A stretch of 64,000 nt of DNA. Origin: Glandiceps talaboti (taxonomy: Eukaryota > Hemichordata > Enteropneusta > Spengelidae). Made by a program: the position numbers and the translations under genes. Shown piece after piece: positions 1 to 11,815 of the stretch; positions within the stretch are counted from its first letter, which is position 1; each line of letters begins with the position of its first letter. The notes beneath the pieces are model-generated. The model searched no databases. It was not told where the DNA came from and saw nothing but the letters and a program-made list of their open reading frames with translations. The stretch covers positions 28,347,949-28,411,948 of the forward strand of contig NC_135553.1 in NCBI RefSeq assembly GCF_964340395.1, in the 5' to 3' direction.

Positions 1-905
1 TTGGGCTGAAATTTAATGGGAATGTATCTAGGGATGTATGGACGAAGAAATATTAAACATACAATGATTCCATGAGTGATATGCAAATTAGGTGTAAAAA
101 TGTTCATTTTTGGTCAAAAACTTATATCTCAAAAAGTACTTGGTCACTGAGTCTGAAACTTGGTGAGATGTTTCTGAAAGTGTTATTATGCAGATTTTCC
201 TCAAAACATTTTGACAAAATTGGCCCTAGCGACCATGACCACGCCCTTAGCAACAATCAAATGGCAGTATATTTTGGTCAAATAACAACATCATCTGGTA
301 GGCAAATAAGTAAACATTCAAAAATGTATGCAAAATCCCTAGCAACCATGACCACGCCCATAGCAACAGCCAAATGGTCGTGTATTTCACAAAGATAACA
401 AGGATTAATAGACAATTGAATAAACATTCAAAAAATGTATGTTAATTTGCCTAGCAACAAGACCACTCCCATAGCAACAGCCAAATAATCACCTATATTG
501 CAAAGATAACAAGAGGAATAGAAAGACAAATGAATAAACATTCAAAAAATGTATGCAAATGTGCCTAGCAACAAGACCACACCCATAGCAACAGCCAAAT
601 GATCACATATATTGCAAAGATAACAATGGTGATTAATAGATAATTGAATAAACATTCAAAAACTGTATGTAAATATGCCTAGCAACAAGACCACGCCATA
701 GCAACAGCCAAATAATCATGTATATTGCAAAGATGATATCAGGAATTCATACACAAGTGAACAAAAACATACAAAAATGTATGCAAATATATCTAACAAC
801 ATGACCACGCCCATAGCAACATCCAAATGATAGCATATATCGTAAAGATGGCAACATGGTAATAGGCAACTGAATAATCATTTAACAAATGACCACTTAT
901 TGTTA
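1..905 (+). repeat. Dispersed repeat family A (head plus tandem ~114-bp modules)
   Basis: A unique head (CAAATTAGGTGTAAAAATG, then AGTACTTGGTCACTGAG) leads into about six diverged modules of 113-116 bp. The modules are marked by CCTAGCAACAAGACCACGCC, CATAGCAACAGCCAAATGAT and TATATTGCAAAGATAAC. The same head and module order recurs at 4776, 6960, 8560, 17800, 18830, 33040, 34640, 38100 and 43270, and in reverse at 51755 and 53429. No coding capacity is visible. Confidence 0.85.
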
Positions 906-1521
906 GCATGGACTACCATATGGATAAACATTTTAGAAACTGTACAGTTGTGCTACAAAGCCATTGGCGGTATTTTTAAAATTACAACAGTTGTAGGATA
1001 GAAATGTAGGAAAAAATGTGAAAATTACCCAAAATGGTAAAATGTTGATTTTCAGAAATAGCTACTATTATGAATGAGAATGAACTTATGACCTCTGCTA
1101 AGCATTCAACCTGCCCATGTAGTTGCATGGAAAGATATAAGGATTTAACATGATGCCCTGCAGAGGTATATACAAGCAGACAAAATGATGGTATAGCTGA
1201 CTTGCCATGGCATGCATACAATGTTCCAAGTTATGCATATATATACCATAATATTCACTTACATTCACACTCATAAATGTTGCACACACACACACTCTCA
1301 TACATATGTACACACACACATGCACACACAAATGTTGAATTCTCTATAAGAATTGAATGCTTGTAGTGCTAAATAAGATTTTTGCAAGTAAGAATTAAGT
1401 GAAAATGTCTGCTTGCAATTGATAATGCTCTCACATACAAGGTGTTTTTTTGTCCTAAACTGTGACCACAAATGTACAAATGTAATCCTAAATAAAACAA
1501 ATTGTGTTTGATATTTTGTAG
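906..1521. other. Intron sequence, no recognised element
   Basis: AT-rich intron upstream of exon 1. The only simple feature is a (CA)n-rich tract at about 1283-1328. Nothing coding was seen on either strand. Confidence 0.6.
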
Positions 1522-1638
1522 ACATCAATGAGTGTGAATCATCACCTTGTCTTAATGATGGTGTCTGTACTGAAGAACCCAGTGGAGGTTTCTACTGTAA
1601 CTGTATTGGAGAATGGGAAGGTGTCTTCTGTGAACAAG
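1522..1638 (+). CDS. EGF-like exon 1 in window (six-cysteine)
   Basis: The exon is 39 codons, phase 1-1, between acceptor TTTTGTAG and donor GTAGTT. It starts DINEC, typical of calcium-binding EGF domains, and has all six cysteines in EGF order. The Asp/Asn hydroxylation consensus between C3 and C4 is not met (C-T-E where C-x-D/N is needed), unlike the later long modules. It is the first exon visible; the phase-1 start means at least one coding exon lies upstream. Confidence 0.9.
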
Positions 1639-2087
1639 GTAGTTTGACACAAATCAACATTCCATTTTCCATGTTAAACTTAAATTTCAAAATTGCATTT
1701 TTAGAATTCAGAATTTTTAAATACAAAATGAAGTTTAATGTCAAACTATGAATTCCAAGTTCCATGTTATATATTGAATATTTTGGAGTTTATGGTTCAT
1801 CTCCCACTTTGCCACCATGATGTGAAAATTATAAGAATACATGACACAAAAATTGTGTTGTGGCTCAAAATGATGAAAAAATAAAGTGTTTCCTTGTGAA
1901 TCACGTTCTGCAAATCTATGAAAGTACCGGGACACACTTAATGTTGATGTGAAATGATGAATTTGTATGTCAGTGACACTATAAATTGGTGTATGTCAGT
2001 GACACTATAAATTGGCATGGAAGACACATTGAGTAGATTAATTACATTGTACTTCTATGACAGGGAAAATCTTTCAATACAATGTTG

Positions 2088-2354
2088 TACATGGTTGTCG
2101 TTGGCCGAGTGGTTAAACCTCTTACCACTGCAGTCGGGGTTTGATCCCCATTCAGGGTTCAATTAAATTTACCACCCTGTAAGTAAGAAGAGTGTCATTC
2201 AGTTTGACTCTAACAAACAACACAGGTTTTCCTCGGGTACTCCGGTTTCCTTCTGCATTAACACTGAACCCATGAGGGATGGCCCTCACTGGACTTCTTG
2301 GGAGACAAGTGTTTATATGCTTAAAGAACTATCCAGTATAAATAAAGATTTTTT
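2088..2354 (+). mobile_element. tRNA-derived SINE with target-site duplication
   Basis: A pol III box A (TGGCCGAGTGG, 2102-2112) and box B (GGTTTGATCCC, 2138-2148) lie at tRNA spacing, 36 bases apart. They are followed by a non-tRNA body containing TCCTCGGGTACTCCGGTTTC and an A-rich end AATAAAGATTTTTT. AATGTTG flanks it on both sides (2081-2087 and 2355-2361). The body motif resembles central domains shared by several metazoan SINEs; the exact superfamily is not assigned. It sits in the intron between exons 1 and 2, in gene orientation. Confidence 0.82.
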
Positions 2355-2439
2355 AATGTTGGATTTAATGGATATAGACTTTGAAATATTTGCCAATTTT
2401 TCATTGTTTGTTTTTGTTTTTGTTTTTGTTTTTTACAAG

Positions 2440-2556
2440 ATATCGATGAATGTATGACAATAAGACCATGTCAAAATAACGGTGAATGTATCAACACACC
2501 AGGAAATTATCGGTGTATTTGTCCATCAGGAATCACCGGTAACAACTGTGAATTTG
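2440..2556 (+). CDS. EGF-like exon 2 (calcium-binding type)
   Basis: 39 codons, phase 1-1, after a T-rich tract and ACAAG acceptor, ending at donor GTAAGT. The module begins DIDEC, has six cysteines, and contains [12 protein letters not shown], which fits the Asp/Asn beta-hydroxylation consensus of calcium-binding EGF domains. It follows exon 1 by 801 bp, and a SINE lies in that intron. Confidence 0.93.
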
Positions 2557-2593
2557 GTAAGTAATAATGAAAGCAATGTATATCTGATTTATT

Positions 2594-3512
2594 AGTCCCC
2601 GCTGTCCATCCATCCGGAGCTGTTTCTTGGAGATGCCTGGACCGATTTTTTTCAAACTTGGTAAAGGGGCAACATACAATGGCATACATATGCACGTCAA
2701 TTTGTTTCATGATACAATCCAATATGGCCACCTAGCAGCCATTTTGTTTGTAAATTTTCCCTGTCTAAAGCCATAACTCAGACATGCTTGAACAGATCTC
2801 TTTCAAAGTTGGTATTAAGGATAGTGTTCTATGACATACATGTGCATATCCATTTTCATCTTGATACGACCCAATAAGGCTGCCTAGCAGCCATTTTGTT
2901 TGCGAATTTTCCATGTCCAAAGCCGTAACTCAGACATTGAACAGATCTCATTCAAAGTTGGTATTAGGACAGTGTTCTGTGACATACATGTGCATATCCA
3001 TTTTTGTCGTGATACTATTCAATATGGCTGCCTGGCAGCCATTTTGTTTGTGAATTTTCCATGTTCAAAGCCATAACTCAGACATGCTTGAACAGATCTC
3101 ATTCAAAGTTGGTATTAGAACAGTGTTCTATGACATACATGACTGTGCATATCCATTTTCATCCTGATACAATCCGATATGGCTGATTTTGTTGGCGCAG
3201 TTTTCATGTCCAAAGCCATAACATGCTTGAACAGCCCCCCCCCCCCCCATACCCGACCCATCCTTTATTGTTGAATGGTTTATTCCATCACATCATCTTG
3301 AAGAGTAGGCATGTCCCATGTCCAATGAGGAGACACAACATGAGTAGGCATGTTCCATGTCCAACGAACAGACACAACATATCTAAGTCTGTTTGATTTA
3401 GGTTCACAAGTATTGTTGTGTGATCAGAGTAGTGATATCAAGAAAATGACAACATAAACTGCCAGTTCCTTAAAACCCAATCATAGCGGGGACTTTGTCA
3501 TTCTCAATGACT
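2594..3512 (+). repeat. Family B element (hairpin-start lost)
   Basis: It starts AGTCCCCGCTGTCC and ends GCGGGGACTTTGTCATTCTC plus AATGACTT. It lacks the GCCGGACGAAGTCCGG hairpin seen in other copies. Inside are about three ~151-bp modules (GAACAGATCTCATTCAAAG ... GGCAGCCATTTTGTTTG), then a poly-C run near 3235-3248 and a right arm with CAGACACAACATATCTAAG. Confidence 0.85.
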
Positions 3513-3984
3513 TATTTAACATAGCATGTACCACAAAAATAACCATCTGAAAACATGTGTTACTTTTGTCAAAGAAACTCAAACTTAATCTTGGTCAAAT
3601 TGAAGACAAAAAAAAGAATCACTTTAGTGGTCAAAATGACATCAACATTATAAAACTAAAAGCCATTTTAGAATCCAATATGGCTGCCAAATACAGGATA
3701 CACTAAATGCATTCTGCATTCTATGTTCTGTATTTTTGCCACCTATGTTCCATGTTCTGTAGTCACAATAAAATAATTCAAACACTGCTATTTGAATTCT
3801 AATGGCACTCATTATTTCATTATTTGTCTCCTTCAGACTGCCTTATAATTTTAGTAGACATTTGATTATTAATGTCACATTTGCAAAATTATCAATTTAA
3901 GCCATTAGACCATAGCAACAGTCAAATGGTGGTATATGTGGCAAAGATTTGCATATGCATAATGCATAAATATGTATTTGCATA
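3513..3984. other. Intron sequence, no recognised element
   Basis: AT-rich. A short ATTCTGCATTCTATGTTCTG-like run is repeated loosely near 3710-3765. No coding or mobile-element signature seen. Confidence 0.5.
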
Positions 3985-4625
3985 GTTAACAGATTTTCAA
4001 GTTGGCTATATCTTAAGAATTCACACTTCAAATTTAATAATTTGGTACATATATTGATAATAAAGTGCATGTGTCATATAAAGTTTGATAATATAGATTG
4101 TAGTTTTAATGACTCATTTGCATAATTAATGATTGTCAGTAATTAGGCTATATCTTAAGAATTCATGCTTCAAATTGAACAGAATTTGGTACTTCAAACA
4201 AAATAAGGGGCACATGTTCTTGAAAGCTTGTTTATGTAGTTTTTAGTTTTATTGAGTCATTTGCATAATTAATGATTTTCCGTAATTAAGCTATATATAA
4301 AGAGTGCAAGTTTCAAGTTCTGTGGAATTTGGTAAAGGCATTCATGATACCAGGGTGCACGTCTCATAAAGCTTATTGATTTAACACTTAGTTTTAATGA
4401 CTCATTTGTATAATTAACGATTTCAGTAATTAGGCTAAATCTTAAGAATGCACATTTTTACTTTCAATGTAATTTACTACATATATCAAGCATAACAAAG
4501 TACACAGATTCGAAAAAGCTTTGTGATGTAGCTTTTAGTTTTAATGACTCCTTTACATGATTAATGATTTTCAATAATTAGGCTATGCATTCTCCAGATT
4601 TAATGTAATTTGGAAAGGATATTTT
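3985..4625 (+). repeat. Family C tandem modules (~145 bp)
   Basis: About four diverged units carry TTTGCATAATTAATGATT, AATTAGGCTATATCTTAAG and CATACTTCAAATT-like segments. The same module forms the core of the foldback element at 30682-32541 and occurs reversed at 8200 and 20740. Confidence 0.8.
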
Positions 4626-4775
4626 ATGAAAATTGTGACACCCACAGTCAATGCCTTCAGGAAGAACCTTAAAACATACTTGTTCACAAAAGTTTTCAAT
4701 ATTTAACTGTACAGCGCCTCAGAACTCTACTTTGTATTGGATACAGATGCTCTATAAATTTTTTGATTGATAATG
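4626..4775 (+). mobile_element. 3' tail of a CR1/L2-like LINE
   Basis: Contains the end of a LINE ORF (reading FRKNLKTYLFTKVF) followed by CTGTACAGCGCCTCAGAACTC and a TTGATTGAT-type tail. The fuller copy at 52204-53428 has the same KTYLF end, CTGTACAGCGCCTTTGAACTC and a GATTGATTGATTG tail. It is heavily 5'-truncated. Confidence 0.75.
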
Positions 4776-5685
4776 ATGTCATCAGTAATATGCAAATTAG
4801 GTGTAAAATGTGAATTTGGGTAAAAAATTTATATCTCAAAAAGTACTTGGTCAATGAGACTGAAACTTGGTGAGATGTTTCTAGAAGTGTTATTCTACAG
4901 ATTTTCTTCAAAATATTTTGACACAATTGGCCCTAGCAACCATGACCACGCCCTTAGCAACAACCGAATGGCGGTATATTTTGGTCAAATAACAGCATCA
5001 TCTGGTAGGCAAGTGAGTAAACATCCAAAAATGTATGCAAATATCCCTAGCAACAAGACCACGCCCATAGCAACAGCTAAAGTCAAGTCATGTATTTCAC
5101 AAAGATAACAACAGGGATTAATAGACAATTGAACAAACATTCAAAAAATGTATGTAAATTTGCCTAGCAACAAGACCACGCCATAGCAACAGCCAAATGA
5201 TCACATATATTGCGAAGATAACAACATGGATTAATAGACAATTTAATAAACATTCAAAAAAATTATGTAAATTTGCCTAGCAACAAGAGCACGCCCATAG
5301 CAACAGTCAAATAATCACGTATATTGCAAAGATATCAGGAATTGAAAGACAAATGAATAAACATTCAATAAATGTATGCAAATGTGCCTAGTAACAAGAC
5401 CATGCCCATAGCAACAGCCAAAGGATCATGTGTATTGTAAAGATAATATCAGGAATACAAAAGTGAACAAAAACATTCAAAAATATATGCAAATATATCT
5501 AGCAACATGACCACACCCATAGCAACAGCCAATTGATCGCGTATATCACAAAGATAGCAACATGGTTGGATAGGCAACTGGATAGTCATTCAGCAAAGGA
5601 ACACCTATTGTTAGCATGGACTAGCATATGGATAAACATTTTTTAAAAACTGTACAGTTGTGCTACAACGCCATTGGCAGTATTT
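4776..5685 (+). repeat. Family A copy (head plus ~114-bp modules)
   Basis: It repeats the order of 1-905: CAAATTAGGTGTAAAATG head, then GGCCCTAGCAACCATGACCA, then about six modules with CCTAGCAACAAGACCACG. It is inserted next to, or fused with, the LINE tail to its left. Confidence 0.85.
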
Positions 5686-6810
5686 TTTCTGAGCAGTAGC
5701 AATAACTCGAAAATACTGAAAATGGCAGTTCTTGTTTGGCTATCAGGTAGGCAATGTTTATCTTTATTTTCATTTCTGCTATTTTGTTATCACCCTTTAA
5801 AGTACTAGTTATACCAAGGGCTTTCACCATGGGACTGGCCACCGATGGTTTTGCTATTGTTATGTCTTTGAATTCGCTTGAATGTGTGTCACTGAAATGG
5901 AATGTTCCATTAAAGTTTGTTTTTCAACCAGTTTTTTCTGTTTCAAAGCGAAATCAGACTTCTTTTTTGAAAATTTACAATATCGACACCATACTTTGTA
6001 TATACTTCCATCTATTAGGTACTTGCTGTCTTCACTAGTATGGGTGTTCATCCACTATTGTTCAAGCCATCGTGCCAATTTTACATCTTTAAATTTTCCA
6101 TACTGACAATTGAACTTTTCAAGTCACCATATTTGAAATATCGCTTGTTCTCTTGTTGCGATTAGTGGGTTGTTCATCATTTCCATCACTCATACCTGGC
6201 TTAGTAGCTGGAGAGAAAAGAAATTAGTTATATGTCAGTTACTCACACTGGAACAGGTGGTTACTCACACTGGAACAGGCGGTTCACCGCTGTGTAGGTA
6301 CTCTGTCAAACTGTCGTGATTTGAGGAGAGACATTGAACTAAAATCTTTAAAATCACCAATGTCAGGGGCAAAAGGGAGTAGCCAATGAAAAACCAGAAA
6401 AGGACAAAATTGTGTCAAAATGGAAGGTTTGCCGACATAGTCATGTACAACAACAAACCTATCAAATTTGTATACACTGCTCACGTGAATGGTTGTCCAT
6501 TGTTATCTTATGGGAGTGTCAATCAAAACTAAGTCAACAATGTTGTATGTCTTCATATGTTTTGATACATTGGAGTCAGAATATGTCATTCAGGATGTTT
6601 CGTCTACACTGCAACATATAAAATACTTGCAAGTGCAACCTTCAAAATTGCCGGTAAAATGCCAGAAAATTTCATTGTTTATATAACAGTAAATTTAGAA
6701 TGTCACCTGTGGATGCCTATATTTATAGAATTGACTGGCATTGACACATTTTTCAACAGCAACTTCCTACGTGGGAGTATCGAACAAAGTAAAAACAAGA
6801 TTTTCAATTT
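5686..6810. other. Intron sequence, mostly unassigned
   Basis: Contains a local duplication of GGTTACTCACACTGGAACAG near 6237-6282. Short open frames exist on both strands, but none shows a protein motif, splice context or repeat-family match that I recognise. Confidence 0.5.
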
Positions 6811-6959
6811 TGCTATAAGCATGGCAAAGTATGTCTGTCTGTCTGTCTCTTAAAGTCAAAAACTGCTGACTGATTGCTTTGATATTTGGTGGTCATGTTA
6901 CTTCTGGTGTCTAGTTGGGAAATTGTTCAAATGCATTATGCAAAAAGTGTATACAAATG
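6811..6959 (+). repeat. Family D fragment (TCTG run plus body)
   Basis: GCATGGCAAAGTATGTCTGTCTG is followed by AAAACTGCTGACTGATTGC and TTTGATATTTGGTGG. Its full form, with hairpin start, is at 33895. Confidence 0.75.
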
Positions 6960-7735
6960 ATTACATATATTGCAAAGATAACGGATTAATAGACAACTGA
7001 ATAAACATTCCAAAAATGTGTGTAAATTTGCCTAGCAACAGCCAAATAATCATGTATATTGTACTATATTGCAAAGATAATAGGAATTGAAAAACAAATG
7101 AATAAACATTCAAAAAATGTATGCAAATATGCCTAGCAACAACACCACGCCCATAACAACAGTCAAATGGTCACATATATTGTGATGGTAACGGGGATTA
7201 ATAGACAATTGAATAAACATTCAAAATATATGCAAATTTGCCTAGCAACAAGACGACGCCCATAGCAACAGCCAAATAATCACATATATTGCAAAGATAA
7301 CAGGAATTGAAAGACAAGTGAACAAAGATTTTAAAAATGTGTGCAAATTTGCCTTGCAACAAGACCACGCCCATAGCAACAGGCAAATGATGACATATAT
7401 TGTGAAGATAAAAAGAGGAATAGACAAATGAATAAACATTTAAAAGTATGCAAATGTACCTAGCAACAAGACCACGCTCATAGTAACAGCCAAATGACCA
7501 CATATATTGCAAAGATAATATCAGGAATTCATACACAAGTGAACAAAAACATTCAAATATGTATGCAAGTATCTCTAGCAACATGACCACGCCCATAGCA
7601 ACAACCAATTGATCGCATATATCGCAAAGATAGCAACATGGTTGGATGGTCATTCAGCAAATGAACACCTATTGTTAGCATGGACTTGCATATGGATAAA
7701 CATTTTTTAAAAACTGTACAGATGTGCTTCACAGT
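6960..7735 (+). repeat. Family A copy (~114-bp modules)
   Basis: Six to seven modules with CCTAGCAACAAGACCACGCC and ATTGCAAAGATAAC. The reverse strand is open over much of the array because the module lacks stops there; I do not treat that frame as a gene. Confidence 0.85.
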
Positions 7736-7739
7736 CTTT

Positions 7740-8200
7740 GGCATGGGGTATTTTGAAATAGTGAAGAGATCATATGAAGTTATGTAGGTGAATTCTCTAG
7801 CATGATTGCCTGCAGATGCAATCTGACGGCCAACTACAGCATGTAATAATGCGAAGCTTTTATAGAACATTGTAGCATAGATCTCACGGTAAGAGTTTTT
7901 ATTAAAGGCCAAGAAAAAAAAGAATTGTTTCTGTCCAGTGTGCATCACTTTAAATACCCCGCTTAGATCCTTTTTTTTTCTCGTGTTTGTCCAGCCAATG
8001 CAGACTGCAGATCCAATGGAAAACACAAAATAACTCCCCCTACATTAATTCCTACTTTAGGGAAGACAACTGCAGATCTAATCATGAACAGTTAAAACAA
8101 TATTCACATCATCACACCACTTTAGACAACGTTTCCTGACCAGAAAAAACAACTTTTTTTGTGGCATACAGATCTAATTACCAAAATATGCCAGTAACTT
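7740..8200 (+). repeat. Dispersed repeat family E, copy 1
   Basis: About 80 percent similar by eye to 20310-20740. Shared landmarks are GAAATAGTGAAGAGATC, TTGCCTGCAGATGCAATCT, GAAGCTTTTATAGAAC and AAGACAACTGCAGA. Both copies are followed by reversed family C sequence, so E and C may be parts of one element. Confidence 0.7.
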
Positions 8201-8470
8201 ATTAAATCTAAAAGCTACATCAATAATATTTTCAGGACAGATGTGCTGTGGTATCGCAAATGTATGCATCAAATTATATTGAATTTGAAGTGTGCATTCT
8301 TTAGATATAGCCTGATTATTGAAAGCCATTAATTACGCAAATTGCTCACTAACATTCATGGAATGTTTATCAAAACCTAATCAGTTCTTGCCGTTACCGT
8401 ACAGAACATGTGTACCAAATTTTGTTTGAATTGAGCCAGCCGTTTTTTAGAAAATGGTGATAGAAAGACA

Positions 8471-8510
<40 letters not shown>

Positions 8511-8560
8511 CACACAGACTTTTCATCCCTAATATATATCCATCCTTATGGAAGGAAAAA
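8201..8560 (-). repeat. Family C head, reverse orientation
   Basis: Reverse complement of the order seen at 55915-56290: hairpin around CCATCCTTATGGAAGG, (TG)n/TCTG run ((CA)n at 8471-8508 here), ACCATTTTCTAAAAAACGGC, then the ~145-bp module. Confidence 0.75.
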
Positions 8561-8895
8561 AGGGTATGCAGATATCCCTAGCAACAAGACCACACCCATA
8601 GCAATAGCCAAATGATGGTGTCTATTGCAAAGGTAACAAAAGGAATGAATATACATGTAAACAGACATTCAAAAAGGGTATGCAAATATGCATAGCAGCA
8701 AGACCACAGCCATAACAATAGCCAAATGATAGTGCATATCACAAAGATAACGACAGGGATGTGATAGACAAGTGGATAAACATCCAAAAAGTGAATGTAA
8801 ATATCCCTACCAACTAGACCATGCCTATAGCAACTGCCAAATGATGGCATATAAGGTAAAGGTAACAACAGGGCTGGTTGGGCAAGCAGATAAAC
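8561..8895 (+). repeat. Family A copy (diverged modules)
   Basis: Three diverged modules with CCTAGCAACAAGACCACACC and CATAGCAATAGCCAAATGA. Confidence 0.75.
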
Positions 8896-9186
8896 ATATA
8901 TATAAGCAATATTGTGAATACAGAACATAGAACATAGGTCAGAAAACACTGAACATAGAATGTAGAACACAGAACGTTGCATGCCTAGAACAATGAACAC
9001 GGTTTAGCCTGTCCCGCCAATGTACATTACTCTAATTAGAAAACAAAAGATTGTCAATTTCCTTGAAAATAAGAATGTGAACCCACAATTTCTTTTAAAT
9101 AACAAAGGTCGAAAACAAACTTTCATATGAACAAATTTGAATTTCAGGAAATTGTACCTTTTAATATAGTATATTATAAACAGACA

Positions 9187-9219
9187 GATGTAGATAGACA
9201 GGCAGACAAAGATAGTAGG

Positions 9220-9279
<60 letters not shown>

Positions 9280-9470
9280 CAGCGACAGACAGACAGACAG
9301 ACAGACAGACAGATAAATAGATAGATAGCCAGATTGGTAGGTAGATGGATGGATGGGTAGATAAACAGAGCGACAGACAGACAGACAGACAGACAGATAG
9401 ACAGACAGAGATATTGGTAGATAGATAGATAAATATATAGACAGATTGGTAGGTAGATAGATAGATATAA
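9187..9470. repeat. GATA/CAGA compound microsatellite
   Basis: A tetranucleotide tract of (GATA)n flanked by (CAGA)n and interrupted by TTGGTAGGTAGATGGATGG. It lies about 150 bp upstream of exon 3. Confidence 0.95.
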
Positions 9471-9622
9471 TGAGAATTCATTTTCTGGCACTGATAGAAA
9501 TAATATGTATAATTAAAATGAAAGCTGAACTCTACAAAGTTCCATTGTTTGACATGTAAAGATGACAGTCATTTCCAACCATCTCTTGTTTATACAATAC
9601 TGTTGTTCATCTCTCTTATCAG

Positions 9623-9706
9623 GTGGAATCTGTGACAATGGCGGTACTCAAGTTGGTAATATTTGTCAGTGTACACCAGCATGGACTGGACAGCATTGCA
9701 CAGATG
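9623..9706 (+). CDS. Short four-cysteine EGF-like exon 3
   Basis: 28 codons, phase 1-1, acceptor TTATCAG and donor GTAAGT. It reads GGICDNGG, then CQC, then WTGQHC. Only four cysteines are present, matching C2, C4, C5 and C6 of an EGF domain. C1 and C3, which pair with each other in EGF domains, are both absent. It is the first of four modules of this class in the gene. Confidence 0.9.
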
Positions 9707-9955
9707 GTAAGTTATAATTTTTTGTGTAAATCTTTTGCATTTAACTGCAATATGTACGAAAGTCAGAAGTTTGTGTCATTCATTAAAAAAAAGAGAGAAA
9801 AATTCAAAACTTCTGCTGTAGCAGTTCCTTTGTTGAAGGAAAGTCAAACCCTTAAACAAAAAAAAAAGATTTTATTTTAAAACGATACAAACTAACTAAA
9901 AATGAAATCGAAAGATAGAGGTCAAAGTGTAAGCCCTGTAACAATCTAATGTGTA

Positions 9956-11382
9956 CAGTGGCCCACAAATGACACCACAAACCATATTGCTTAAAATAAC
10001 ACTTTTATTTATCGAGTATATATATAAACATTTTATACTTCGTATGAAACTTTTATTTTCTAAGAGTAGACTTTTAATTCTTTATAGAAAACTTTATTTT
10101 TCAAGAGTAAACTTTTTATACTCTGTACCAAACATTTATTTTCCAAGAATTAACTCAAGGAAACTTTATTTTATTTTATTTTTATTTATTATATTTATTA
10201 TTTATTTTATTTATTATTATTATTATTATTTATTTTTAACTTTATTTTTGAGAGTAAACTTTTAATTCTTTAAAGGAAACTTTACTTTCAAGAGCAAATT
10301 TTTTATACTTTTTACAAAACTTTTATTTACCAAGAACACACTTTTAATTCTTTAAAGGAAACTCTATTTTTCGAGAGTAAACATTTTATACCTGTATTAA
10401 ACTTTCATTTTCCAAGAATAAACTTTTAATTCTTTAAAGGAAACTTTACTTTTTGAGATAAAACATTTTATACTTTGTACTAAACTTTTAATTCCAAGAA
10501 TAAACAATTAATTCTTTAAAGGAAACTTTTTTTTTCAAGAGGATACTTTTAATTGTTTAAAAGAAACTATTAAACTTTTGTCCGAAACTTTTATTTTCCA
10601 AGAACACACCTTTAATTCTTCAAAGGGAACTTTTATTTTCCGAGAACAAACTTTATTTGTTAGAAGTTTAATTCAAAGTATTTTGGCATGGAAAGGGGTA
10701 TTTTGTCATGTCAAGAGAAAGTTTGTATGCAAAATAGTTTCACCCTCACCGAAAAAGATTTTTCAGTGAAACTAAATTGCAGCTCTAAGGCAGAGAGTTG
10801 TACATATCGAAATTAAAAGCAACAAATTCCATCGAATTTAGTTTTGAATTGGAATTTCAGATTTATTTAACAATTAAAGATCGATTAGCAACTTAATAAA
10901 TAAGGTTTGCTGTTGGAAAACAACAGTTTGCCCTTGAAAAATTAACATTTTCTTGGAAAGTATGAAAGGTATACACTATAAAAATAAAAGTTTCCTTTAA
11001 AGGATAAAAAATTTGCTCTTCATAAATAAAAGTTTAAAGGTTTATTCTTGGGGAAACAAAAGGTTCATTCAAACTATTAAAAAGTTTGTTCTTTGGATAT
11101 ACAATTTTTGTGCAAAATATTAAAAAAATACACTACAAAAATAAAAGTTTCCTGTAAAGAATTAAAAGTTTGTTCTTAAAGTTTTGGGAGAAGTATTAAA
11201 AGTTTACTCATGAAAAATAAAAGCCTCCTTTCAAGAATTAAAAATGGAAACAAAAGTTTTGTTCAAAGTATCACAGGTTTGCTCTTGAAAAACATATTTC
11301 GTTCAAAATATCAATAGTTTGTTCGTGGAAAAAAAGTTTTGCTCAAAACAATAGAGTTTGTGATGTCATTTGCAGGCCACTG
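9956..11382. mobile_element. Tc1/mariner-like foldback element, TA target site
   Basis: The termini are inverted: CAGTGGCC...CAAATGAC at 9956 and its complement ending GGCCACTG at 11382, about 35 bp long with few mismatches. TA dinucleotides flank it (9954-9955, 11383-11384). The 1427-bp interior is an imperfect giant inverted repeat of AT-rich ~80-bp units (TTTAATTCTTTAAAGGAAAC, TTTTATTTTCCAAGAAT). The left arm covers about 10010-10670 and the right arm 10970-11345. No transposase is visible, so it is non-autonomous. Confidence 0.78.
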
Positions 11383-11698
11383 TAAATATGGTCACAAAAC
11401 ACAGTTTTAACTCTGTGGAAAAAGAAACATTTATTTATCAATTTCCTTGGAAAGATGATCCCCTTGCCCTTCCCCTCCCCCACCAAGTTATCTTTGTTAT
11501 TTGAAAAGGATCAGGAACAGGCTTTCATATGGCAAAGTTTGGAGAGATATTAAAACTAAAAAACTGTAGTCATATTGTACCCGTCAGTGAATTGTTTGAT
11601 TTCAATACTGTAATAATATAAATGAGGTTTAGGCTCAATGCACTTTATTTTCTAGAGAGTAGAAGTAAGGAATTTAATTTATTCTTTTCTGTACACAG

Positions 11699-11815
11699 AT
11701 GTCAATGAATGTCTTACCATATCCCCATGTAAGAATAATGGTGAATGCACAAATAGTGTCGGTACCTATTTCTGTACTTGTCCCCCAGGATTCAGTGGCC
11801 AAGATTGTTCCCAAA
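11699..11815 (+). CDS. EGF-like exon 4 (calcium-binding type)
   Basis: 39 codons, phase 1-1, acceptor GTACACAG and donor GTAAGT. Begins DVNEC, has six cysteines, and [12 protein letters not shown] fits the hydroxylation consensus. The last base before the junction is A, so the first residue of the next module is Thr rather than the usual Gly or Asp. Confidence 0.93.

Noticed and set aside
2102-2148. Functional tRNA gene
   Set aside because: Box A and box B are present, but the sequence does not close an acceptor stem, continues into a SINE body, and is flanked by a target duplication.
7198-7653. 151-codon minus-strand frame, and similar ones at 7553-8026 and 8578-9000
   Set aside because: They are the reverse of family A modules and neighbouring repeats (recurring IFAIYVIIWLLLW peptides), seen in many copies with no gene structure.
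9161-9491. Minus-strand frames rich in Tyr-Leu-Ser/Ile
   Set aside because: Translation of a GATA/CAGA microsatellite.
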